From positions 1-9,850 of the forward strand of contig BNUV01000096.1 of NCBI GenBank assembly GCA_025997615.1: a stretch of DNA of 9,850 bases, read 5' to 3'. Below the pieces are notes generated by a model that saw only the letters and a program-made list of their open reading frames with translations, did no database searches and was not told the DNA's origin. A program made the position numbers and the translations under genes. This stretch comes from Spirochaetia bacterium (lineage in GTDB: Bacteria > Spirochaetota > Spirochaetia > Treponematales > Breznakiellaceae). Shown here piece by piece: positions 1 through 4,512 of this stretch; the stretch's first letter is position 1; each line of letters opens with the position of its first letter.

Positions 1-2
1 CC

Positions 3-56
3 GCGGGCATGCGAAAAGCGCTGGACGAATTTTTATCAAGCGGCAAATTTTTATGA
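3..56 (+). CDS. C-terminal end of an upstream gene (partial)
   Basis: An open frame enters from the left edge and ends in TGA at 54-56, followed at once by an in-frame TAG. The readable tail is AGMRKALDEFLSSGKFL, a plausible helical C-terminus. Its base composition is more GC-rich than the following 2.3 kb, which suits the last codons of a chromosomal gene next to an AT-rich accessory segment. Too little is present to name a family. Confidence 0.4.
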   Translation, partial: AGMRKALDEFLSSGKFL

Positions 57-89
57 TAGAAATCATGGGATCCGATATGTTCGATAGTA

Positions 90-467
90 TTGACGCAAAT
101 TTACTCAAATGCAATTGAGGGTAATACTTTAACTTTTCAAGAAACTGAATTGGTTATTAACAGAGGAATGACTATCGGGAATAAATCATTAAAAGAACAT
201 TTTGAGGCACTCAACCATAAAGATGGAATAAAATTTTTATATGATTTTATTAAAAAAAGGCAGGAATTGGATGAAGATATTATTTTAGAAATTCACAAAA
301 TAATATTAAAAAATATCAGCGATATGGATGTTGCGAACGCAGTAGGTTCGGGGCATTATAGAAATGCCAATGTTATGATAAAAGGACCTACTGGTCCTCT
401 CGGTGCCGTTCATCTTTATAGGACGCTCCGTGGAACGTTCATTATTAATTTATTTAAATGCATTTAA
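90..467 (+). pseudogene. Fic-family protein remnant, N-terminal part only
   Basis: Fic enzymes transfer AMP or a related group to target proteins. Residues 6-12 read SNAIEGN, matching the inhibitory-helix motif (S/T)xxxE(G/N) of self-inhibited Fic proteins. Next come the usual ITIGxKSLxEHxEAxNH-type stretch and a GHYRNANVMI segment like the one that normally precedes the catalytic half. The catalytic HPFxxGNGR motif is absent: homology stops near residue 101 and the frame continues with unrelated sequence to a stop at 467. The only upstream start in frame is TTG at 90, without a ribosome site, and the usual 30-40 residues before SNAIEGN are missing. In another frame, MFDSIDAN (from 77) resembles a Fic N-terminus, suggesting a small deletion around 95-105. 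I read this as a pseudogene with at least two lesions; it cannot be an active Fic enzyme. Confidence 0.7.
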
Positions 468-505
468 AAGTCAAAGGGCAACGCTTGCAAGGGCAGATTC
501 TGCCC
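383..505. repeat. Hairpin cluster inside the fic remnant
   Basis: Three short inverted repeats lie in a row where Fic homology ends. At 383-398 the stem aggacc/ggtcct encloses TACT. At 421-440 is an imperfect stem, ggacgctcc against ggaacgttc. At 491-505 the stem gggcag/ctgccc encloses att. The first has loop AGTA on the opposite strand, the loop of two hairpins in repeats A and B. The cluster separates the Fic fragment from the HTH fragment and puts them in different frames. It may be a hairpin-element insertion that replaced the Fic catalytic core. Confidence 0.5.
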
Positions 506-696
506 CTGATTCGGATGATAAATATGGGTATATAAGCTTAAGGCAGGCATCAGAATTATGTGAATATAGTATAGAATATTTATCATATTTGTCAAGAACA
601 GGCCTTTTAAAATCCTTAAAAATTAAACGCAACTGGTTAACAACAAGAGAGGCATTAATGGATTATATTGAAAGAGTAAAAACAAAAAATAAATAG
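403..696 (+). CDS. Helix-turn-helix domain protein, probably a C-terminal fragment
   Basis: The last 60 residues (about 38-97) form a recognisable small DNA-binding domain: YISLRQASELCEYSIEYLSYLSRTGLLKSLKIKRNW followed by a helix. This is the MerR/excisionase-like HTH pattern in which a YISL segment starts the first helix and an RNW segment forms the wing. The first 35 residues are encoded across the hairpin cluster and look non-native. The only full-length start is GTG at 403 and there is no ribosome site. Some Fic proteins carry a C-terminal HTH, so this may be the other end of the same broken gene, now in a different frame; the two frames overlap by 65 bases. It could also be an independent small gene with an unrecognised start. 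Confidence 0.5.
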   Translation: MPFIFIGRSVERSLLIYLNAFKSQRATLARADSAPDSDDKYGYISLRQASELCEYSIEYLSYLSRTGLLKSLKIKRNWLTTREALMDYIERVKTKNK

Positions 697-710
697 AATA
701 CGGGGACGTC

Positions 711-800
711 GCATAAATATGCGCTATACGCTTCGCCTCCATTATTTTGTAAACATAATTTTTACAGTTTTTATGTTTATAATTTTGCGCCAAAGGCGCA
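711..800. repeat. Repeat C: divergent, shortened copy of the hairpin-rich repeat
   Basis: Bases 711-737 (gcataaatatgcgctatacg and onward) match the start of repeats A and B; over the 18-base core from 720 only two positions differ from copy A. The rest of A/B is absent. Instead there is a long AT inverted repeat (747-782) and the hairpin tgcgcc-AAA-ggcgca at 786-800, with the AAA loop seen in copy B. It lies between the convergent HTH and YbjQ genes. Confidence 0.5.
747..782 (+). terminator. AT-rich inverted repeat, possible terminator
   Basis: taaacataa at 750-758 pairs with ttatgttta at 771-779, extended outward by a G-T and two T-A pairs, with a 12-base loop. On the plus strand it is followed by aatttt, so it could end transcription from the HTH side. 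The stem is almost all A/T and the T-run is short, so activity is uncertain. Confidence 0.35.
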
Positions 801-805
801 CCCCA

Positions 806-1117
806 TTATTTAAATTTTACGGCTGTACCATATGCTATTACTTCTGCCGCGTTTTGCATAATCGCCGACGACGCATACCTTATGTTTACAATTCCGTCGG
901 ATCCAAGTTTTTCTGCTTCCAGAACCATTCTTTTGGTCGCCAATGCCCTTGCCTCATCCATCATTTCATTATAGGCTTTTAATTCACCGCCAATTAATGA
1001 TTTCAACGCCTGGAGTATATCTTTACCAAGGTTTTTTGATTGAATTGTACTCCCTTTCACAAGACAAAGTGTTTCCAGTTCTTTCCCAGAAATATAATCA
1101 GTATTTACCAATATCAT
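806..1117 (-). CDS. YbjQ/UPF0145 family protein
   Basis: The product (103 residues from ATG at 1117) matches the YbjQ family, often described as putative heavy-metal-binding but without a proven function. Visible family features are the MILVNTDYISGKE start, the middle LIGGELKAYNEMMDEARALATKRM helix and the C-terminal GSDGIVNIRYAS...EVIAYGTAVK strand region. Length is normal for the family. A longer reading from GTG at 1129 would leave no room for a ribosome site, whereas AAGGAG at 1129-1134 is well placed for ATG 1117, and MILV is where family members normally begin. It overlaps the upstream membrane-protein gene by 20 bases, so the two are probably co-transcribed and translationally coupled. 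Confidence 0.8.
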   Translation of the reverse strand: MILVNTDYISGKELETLCLVKGSTIQSKNLGKDILQALKSLIGGELKAYNEMMDEARALATKRMVLEAEKLGSDGIVNIRYASSAIMQNAAEVIAYGTAVKFK

Positions 1118-1325
1118 CTTCTTCTCCACTCCTTATCTCTTTGATTCTTTCAACAAAAGCAATAACTAAAATTATAATTATTACTACTGACACAATTAAA
1201 CCCATTATTTTAAATATAATGGGAATATTAATTTTTATTAAAATTGTTCCTATTACTATGTAATATGCCACAATACATATTACCACAATAACAGGAGCTA
1301 TTAATTTATTCAACTGTTTTCCCAT
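1098..1325 (-). CDS. Small two-helix membrane protein
   Basis: 75 residues. Two hydrophobic stretches are clear: about 9-31 (IAPVIVVICIVAYYIVIGTIL) and 36-58 (IIFKIMGLIVSVVIIIILVIAFV). A charged C-terminal tail, ERIKEIRSGEEDDIGKY, follows. I do not recognise a named family. The start is ATG at 1323-1325; no strong ribosome site precedes it. It is the first gene of a two-gene unit with the YbjQ gene and has a near-consensus promoter 30 bases upstream. A possible role is membrane anchoring or partnership with the YbjQ protein, inferred only from linkage. Confidence 0.65.
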   Translation of the reverse strand: MGKQLNKLIAPVIVVICIVAYYIVIGTILIKINIPIIFKIMGLIVSVVIIIILVIAFVERIKEIRSGEEDDIGKY

Positions 1326-1354
1326 TTCTATTTATCCAAAAGTCCATTACATAC

Positions 1355-1383
1355 TTTATACCATTTTCTTATGCATTTGTCAA
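1355..1383 (-). promoter_or_regulatory. Promoter of the membrane protein/ybjQ unit
   Basis: On the minus strand, TTGACA (1378-1383) and TATAAA (1355-1360) are separated by exactly 17 bases. The predicted start near 1348 leaves a leader of about 23 bases before ATG 1325. Confidence 0.75.
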
Positions 1384-1431
1384 CTGGCTTTATGATTTTT
1401 CACAAAATTTTCAACAAATTTTAGCCCCCAT

Positions 1432-1579
1432 TGCACATAACATACGCTATACGCTGCGCCGCAGTAGCGGCTTGGCCTACGAAAAAACGCAGTCGGGCTT
1501 ATGCCCTTTGTGCGTTTTTTCTCCGGCACATTTTTGCAGTTGCTGGAAACCTACGGTTTCCTTTATCGCAACTGCAAAC
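1432..1579. repeat. Repeat A: composite chain of hairpins
   Basis: A 148-bp intergenic repeat sharing long identical blocks with repeat B, same orientation. In order: leader tgcacataacatacgctata; hairpin gccgc-AGTA-gcggc (1458-1471); a stem of gaaaaaacgca (1481-1491) with tgcgttttttc (1511-1521) enclosing gggc-ttat-gccc; a conserved tctccggcaca block; and an outer stem tttgcagttgc (1533-1543) with gcaactgcaaa (1568-1578) enclosing ggaaacc-tac-ggtttcc (1545-1561). The second stem has A-runs on one side and T-runs on the other, so it could end transcription in both directions between the flanking divergent genes. Together with the two promoters it fills the 1326-1644 gap. Confidence 0.8.
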
Positions 1580-1608
1580 TTGACAATATTTTAGAATGAT
1601 GTTATACA
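1580..1608 (+). promoter_or_regulatory. Promoter of the ridA-like gene
   Basis: TTGACA at 1580-1585, a 17-base spacer, and TATACA at 1603-1608. The -35 box begins one base after the end of repeat A. A leader of about 30 bases ends in GGAGG at 1634-1638 before ATG 1645. Confidence 0.75.
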
Positions 1609-1644
1609 ATAAATAACTGATACTAAAACTGTTGGAGGAAAATA

Positions 1645-2010
1645 ATGGAAGGTATAAAAAGAAGTGATGTAAATGAAGGCTGGGCACATTCTGGAATTGT
1701 TGAGGCCGGTAATTTTGTTTTTATGAGTTATTGTGTGGGTAATATTGGCCAGTCTATTGAAAATCAGATTAATGGTGCAATGGATCATTTGGAAAACAGG
1801 CTGAAATCAATCGGTTTAACATTGGAATCAGTTGTAAAATTAGATTGTCTGTTCAGGGATGTGTGGAATATTCCGGCAATGGAAAAAATATTCAAGGAAA
1901 GATTTAACGGAAAATATCCCGCACGAAAGTCAATACAGACGGAGTTTGCTCATACTGGTGGACAGGATGGACTTTTGTTTCAACTTGATGCTATTGCATT
2001 CAGGGGATAA
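1645..2010 (+). CDS. RidA/YjgF/YER057c/UK114 family protein
   Basis: Classical RidA is a trimeric enzyme that hydrolyses reactive enamine/imine intermediates from amino-acid metabolism, such as 2-aminoacrylate. The 121-residue product has normal length, the LENRLKSIGLTLESVVKLDCL helix-strand segment, and the YPARKSIQTE and FQLDAIAFRG signatures near the end. Arg94, equivalent to the substrate-binding Arg105 of E. coli RidA, is present. The residue equivalent to E. coli Glu120 is Gln113, and an extra TGGQDG segment precedes it, so this is probably one of the other Rid subfamilies and may lack classical deaminase activity. The start is secure: GGAGG lies seven bases before the ATG. The gene stands alone between repeats A and B. 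Confidence 0.85.
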   Translation: MEGIKRSDVNEGWAHSGIVEAGNFVFMSYCVGNIGQSIENQINGAMDHLENRLKSIGLTLESVVKLDCLFRDVWNIPAMEKIFKERFNGKYPARKSIQTEFAHTGGQDGLLFQLDAIAFRG

Positions 2011-2073
2011 ATATATAAAAAAAGGAACATAATATAAAATAATTATAAAAATAATAATGGAGTACGCCCGTAC

Positions 2074-2391
2074 TGCACATAACGAGGCTGTCGGAAAAGT
2101 CATTTTACATAAAAAATATGCCTCTAAATGAGTGTTTTACAGTAGTTTTAGGGCATGAAATGAGGGCGAAATTTTGCATGAAAGGGTTTTCCGATAGTCT
2201 CAACATACGCTATACGCGCAGACCAAAGGTCTGACGCCGCAGTAGCGGCTTGGCCTACGAAAAACCCCAGTCGGCGCAGTAGCGCCTTTGTGCGTTTTTT
2301 CTCCGGCACATTGCGGACTAAAGTCCTTTGCGGTTACTGGAAACCCAAGGAACGTAAAACGTTCCAGGTTTCCTTTATCGCAACCGCAAAA
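2074..2391. repeat. Repeat B: expanded copy of the hairpin-rich repeat, split by a transposon
   Basis: A direct copy of repeat A lying 0.6 kb away. Blocks tgcacataac, atacgctatacgc, gccgcagtagcggcttggcc, tttgtgcgttttttctccgg, cacatt and ggtttcctttatcgcaac are shared. Relative to A it has extra or exchanged hairpins: cagacc-AAA-ggtctg (2219-2233); ggcgc-AGTA-gcgcc (2273-2286) in place of gggc-ttat-gccc; ggac-TAAA-gtcc (2315-2326); and ggaacgt-AAA-acgttcc (2349-2365) inside the loop of the conserved ggaaacc/ggtttcc stem. The outer stem is kept as tttgcggtt/aaccgcaaa (2327-2335, 2382-2390). A further hairpin, agtac-gccc-gtact, ends where the copy begins (2061-2074). The 118-bp insertion 2084-2201 lies near its left end. 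Bases 2011-2060 are plain AT-rich sequence with nothing recognisable. Confidence 0.8.
2084..2201. mobile_element. 118-bp miniature transposon (MITE-like) with 3-bp target duplication
   Basis: The ends are inverted repeats: gaggctgtcggaaaa (2084-2098) against gagactatcggaaaa read inward from 2201, 13 of 15 matching. It is flanked by aac (2081-2083 and 2202-2204). Repeat A has the same flanks, tgcacat and atacgctatacgc, around a single aac (1439-1441), so it shows the empty site. The element is too short for a transposase and contains no ORF. Internally, atgcctctaaa pairs imperfectly with ttttagggcat. The ends resemble those of DDE-type insertion sequences that make 3-bp duplications, but I cannot assign a family. 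Confidence 0.8.
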
Positions 2392-2399
2392 ACGTTGTA

Positions 2400-2927
2400 T
2401 TATTTGAACAAAAAATAGGCTGCAATACGTTTTGAACGTTTGAAGTATATAAAACAAACAATCAAAAAACACAATGAAGCAAGGATGCCTGTTACTAAAA
2501 ACATCGGATATGTTGCCTTTAATAATCCAAGCATAGGAACAATAACGCCGGTAATTAAGGGGCTTATATTCGCATTTACCATAATATCAAAAATGGTAAG
2601 TGGGTATAAGACAAACAAATTGACCAGCAAATGAACAAGTGCAATAATGCAGGAAGCAAAGAAAAACACCTGAAACAAAAACAATTTGCGCCCAAACATA
2701 AACATCAAAAACAAAATATTGCAAAGTAATGTCAGCGGCATGACAATAAAGAATAATTGTTTATCGGCAAAGACACGAAAGAAGAAAGAAAAGAAGTTCC
2801 CTTCAAATGATTGGGTTATTGCCAGTATCAAGGTAACTGTATCGCCAATGGCGTTTAGAATACCAAGAATACCGATGAGCAAAAGCACAGTGCCCATTTT
2901 AGAAAATTTTGTAGTATTGTTTTTCAT
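2400..2927 (-). CDS. Multi-pass membrane protein, DUF2569-like
   Basis: 175 residues from ATG at 2925-2927, preceded by AAGGAGG at 2934-2940; a longer reading from 2960 would lie within the upstream gene. Four hydrophobic regions are visible: about 12-36 (GTVLLLIGILGILNAIGD...), 58-80 (LFFIVMPLTLLCNILFLMFMFG), 83-111 (LFLFQVFFFASCIIALVHLLVNLFVLY) and 126-163, the last long enough to turn or cross twice. The ending IVCFIYFKRSKRIAAYF resembles the end of DUF2569 proteins (a YFxxSKRVKxTF-type motif). That match is from memory and moderate; the function is unknown. The ribosome site overlaps the stop codon of the barrel gene, so the two are translationally coupled. It is the last gene of the TetR operon, and repeat B lies directly downstream. 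Confidence 0.7.
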   Translation of the reverse strand: MKNNTTKFSKMGTVLLLIGILGILNAIGDTVTLILAITQSFEGNFFSFFFRVFADKQLFFIVMPLTLLCNILFLMFMFGRKLFLFQVFFFASCIIALVHLLVNLFVLYPLTIFDIMVNANISPLITGVIVPMLGLLKATYPMFLVTGILASLCFLIVCFIYFKRSKRIAAYFLFK

Positions 2928-2937
2928 AAATTCCTCC

Positions 2938-3561
2938 TTAAAACCTAAAGCCGATGCCAAGATGAGGCGTTAATCCCCATGTGCGTATTAACGCCATGTC
3001 GAATTTCGGGCCGCCTTCCGGTGGTGTCATTATCGAAAATCCCAGGAAATCGAATGAGCCGTTTGCCCGCGCCAGAATATACCAGTTGCTGCTAAAGGCA
3101 TATTCTGCGCCAATTCCAAGACCAATACCGCTGTTTATCGCTCTGGTAAAATAATCTGAAATAGTGGAAAAGAACAGTTTGCCGTGAAATCCCGCCATGA
3201 TCGGAACGGTAAGGCGTTCGGTTTTGACTACGTTAAAAACTACGCCGAAAAATTCATCCATTCCCAAAAGGAAATCGTAGTCGTTCCGTGTTATCGCAGT
3301 TCCTCCGTCAGGGTCAGCGGTAAAGGCCAACGGAATGAGAAAATCCAAATAGGCTTTAAGGCCAATGGTGTCATTAAAATAAACACCGCCGGAAATACCC
3401 GCCGAAACGGAAGTCGATTTATAAACGGTTTCAGGGCCATTCATTCCGCTGGTTTCATCAAACAGTATTGCGCCGCCGTAAAGTTCCACATTGCCTTTCA
3501 TTTGTGCAAATGAAAGGGAAGCCGCCAAAAGAAATACGCCCACAACTAAACGCTTTTTCAT
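2938..3561 (-). CDS. Exported outer-membrane beta-barrel protein
   Basis: 207 residues. A typical signal peptide, MKKRLVVGVFLLAASLSFA, is followed by a likely cleavage before Gln20. The mature part alternates short amphipathic strands with Gly-rich turns (VELYGGAILF, SAGISGGVYF, GLKAYLDFLIPLAF, IGLGIGAEYAFSSNWYILARANGSF, LTPHLGIGFRF) and ends in an aromatic Phe, the usual C-terminal signal for barrel assembly. The size suits a barrel of about 8 strands. I do not recognise a subfamily, so pore, enzyme or adhesin roles remain open. AGGAG at 3571-3575 precedes ATG 3561. It lies downstream of tetR with no promoter of its own that I can find, and a terminator-like hairpin lies in the 53-base gap. 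Confidence 0.75.
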   Translation of the reverse strand: MKKRLVVGVFLLAASLSFAQMKGNVELYGGAILFDETSGMNGPETVYKSTSVSAGISGGVYFNDTIGLKAYLDFLIPLAFTADPDGGTAITRNDYDFLLGMDEFFGVVFNVVKTERLTVPIMAGFHGKLFFSTISDYFTRAINSGIGLGIGAEYAFSSNWYILARANGSFDFLGFSIMTPPEGGPKFDMALIRTWGLTPHLGIGFRF

Positions 3562-3575
3562 TGTTTTACTCCTAT

Positions 3576-3595
3576 AAAAAGTCGGTTATACCGAC
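3576..3595 (-). terminator. Intrinsic-terminator-like hairpin between tetR and the barrel gene
   Basis: On the minus strand GTCGGT-ATA-ACCGAC (3581-3595) is followed by TTTTT (3576-3580). The stem is short but perfect. It lies after the tetR stop and directly before the ribosome site of the barrel gene. It may reduce rather than abolish transcription into the two downstream genes. Confidence 0.5.
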
Positions 3596-3608
3596 ACGAT
3601 AATCGGAA

Positions 3609-3624
3609 GTGTTGCTAGCAACAC
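3609..3624. repeat. 16-bp perfect palindrome over the tetR stop codon
   Basis: GTGTTGCTAGCAACAC is its own reverse complement and contains the TetR stop codon (3615-3617). It is unlike the main operator at 4364-4385, so it is probably not a second site for the same repressor. It could form a small cruciform or RNA hairpin; no T-run follows. Confidence 0.5.
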
Positions 3625-4205
3625 ACTACTCCTTCTGTATTTTTGGCGATAAGCATATCCCAGATTGCCTCAATCGCTTCGTTCATTTTTGCGGAAGACG
3701 ATTTTTTTTGCAGATATGCTTTTAGCAGTCCCATTGACGCGCCTGAAAACATCGCCATAAGTACCGGAAAAGGTAAGGGCTTTAACAGTTTTTCTTTTTG
3801 AGCGCGGGTAAGTAAATCCGAAATAGGGGACGCTGTTTTTTCGATTTCCGCCTTTGTCTCATCGGTAATGAACGGAGAATTTTCGTATTGTTGGGTAAAC
3901 TGTATTTCCTCAGGCTTTTCAATCAAATAGCGGATAAGATTTTGCAAAGACTTAAGGAATTGCGTTTTTACAGGTGCGGTTTCGTCCTGGCCTTTGCCGA
4001 TTGCCTCGGCCATGCGCTTACGGATTTCAAGGTAGAGACCGTTAATCAGCTCGTCCTTATTTTTGAAATAGCGGTAAATCGTTCCCACGCCGATATTGGC
4101 TTCTTCGGCAATTTGCGACATGGGGGCGGCATGGAATCCCTGACCGGCAATGAGTTTAAGGGCGGCGTTCAAGAGGTCGTCCCGTTTACTTGACTGGATA
4201 GGCAT
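3615..4205 (-). CDS. TetR/AcrR-family repressor
   Basis: 196 residues, typical for TetR repressors, which bind DNA as dimers and release it on binding a small ligand. The N-terminal HTH is clear: helices at about 8-22, MSQIAEEANIG at 29-39 and the recognition helix VGTIYRYFKNKDELI at 40-54. The C-terminal part (about 60-190) is all-helical, as expected for the ligand domain, and too variable to name the ligand. The start ATG at 4203-4205 follows a GTAGGAGGG ribosome site that overlaps the end of the 43-residue ORF, so the two are coupled. The operator at the operon promoter indicates autoregulation. The targets likely include the downstream barrel and membrane proteins, suggesting a response to an envelope-active compound. 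Confidence 0.85.
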   Translation of the reverse strand: MPIQSSKRDDLLNAALKLIAGQGFHAAPMSQIAEEANIGVGTIYRYFKNKDELINGLYLEIRKRMAEAIGKGQDETAPVKTQFLKSLQNLIRYLIEKPEEIQFTQQYENSPFITDETKAEIEKTASPISDLLTRAQKEKLLKPLPFPVLMAMFSGASMGLLKAYLQKKSSSAKMNEAIEAIWDMLIAKNTEGVVCC

Positions 4206-4208
4206 ATT

Positions 4209-4340
4209 TCACCCTCCTACAAAAAAAGCCGGGGCACTGCCTATTAGCCCCAATACGGATAACAGGCCCAACACCAGGACGGCACACCGGATTATTGGAA
4301 GGGTTCCGATAATCCCCAAAACGATTGCAATAATACCCAT
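4209..4340 (-). CDS. 43-residue hydrophobic peptide, first gene of the TetR operon
   Basis: ATG at 4338-4340 is preceded by GGAGGA (4345-4350) and the frame ends in TGA at 4209-4211. The peptide starts MGIIAIVLGIIGTLPII and continues RCAVLVLGLLSVLGLIGSAP, so it is almost entirely hydrophobic: one or two membrane helices separated by a single Arg, ending FFVGG. The good ribosome site, position as the first ORF after the promoter, and termination inside the tetR ribosome-binding region support real translation. It could be a small membrane protein or a leader peptide coupling translation to tetR. I know no family for it. Confidence 0.6.
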   Translation of the reverse strand: MGIIAIVLGIIGTLPIIRCAVLVLGLLSVLGLIGSAPAFFVGG

Positions 4341-4363
4341 AAAGTCCTCCAAAGTTAAAAATA

Positions 4364-4385
4364 TAGGAATGAACGTTCATTCCTA
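4364..4385. promoter_or_regulatory. TetR operator (22-bp perfect palindrome)
   Basis: The inner 20 bases read AGGAATGAACGTTCATTCCT, a perfect palindrome, extended by a T/A pair to 22. The centre TGAACGTTCA is typical of TetR-family sites. It starts three bases downstream of the -10 box and covers the predicted transcription start (about 4382), so bound repressor would block initiation of its own operon. Confidence 0.8.
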
Positions 4386-4388
4386 ATA

Positions 4389-4417
4389 AATATACGGTAA
4401 CCTGAAACAGTTGTCAA
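4389..4417 (-). promoter_or_regulatory. Promoter of the TetR operon with A-rich upstream element
   Basis: On the minus strand TTGACA (4412-4417), a 17-base spacer and TATATT (4389-4394). Upstream of -35 (4421-4460) the minus strand is a succession of A-tracts, resembling an UP element that would strengthen the promoter. The leader to ATG 4340 is about 42 bases. Confidence 0.8.
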
Positions 4418-4477
4418 GAGGTTTTTGTGTTTTTTTTGTTTTTTTGAAAAAATTTATGAAAAATGTTGGATGGGCCT

Positions 4478-4512
4478 CAAAAAACCATAAATAGGAACAA
4501 ATAATATGGTTT
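4478..4512 (-). terminator. Weak terminator of the merR gene
   Basis: On the minus strand aaaccata (4505-4512) pairs with tatggttt (4482-4489) around a 15-base loop, followed by three more T. The stem includes part of the merR stop codon. It is A/T-rich, so efficiency is uncertain. Confidence 0.4.

Noticed and set aside
719..982. Plus-strand open frame opposite the ybjQ gene
   Set aside because: No ribosome site and a Cys/Arg/Phe-rich product without family features; the minus-strand frame encodes a clear YbjQ protein.
1432..2391. Repeats A and B as integron attC recombination sites flanking a gene cassette
   Set aside because: The layout (small gene between hairpin-rich repeats) is suggestive, but I find no GTTRRRY/RYYYAAC core pair at the two ends of either copy, the whole element is not one large imperfect palindrome, and no integrase is visible.
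1432..2391. CRISPR-like repeats
   Set aside because: There are only two long copies, with a gene between them and no regular short spacers.
3609..3624. Second operator for the TetR repressor
   Set aside because: The palindrome GTGTTGCTAGCAACAC shares no half-site with the AATGAACGTTCATT-type operator at the promoter.
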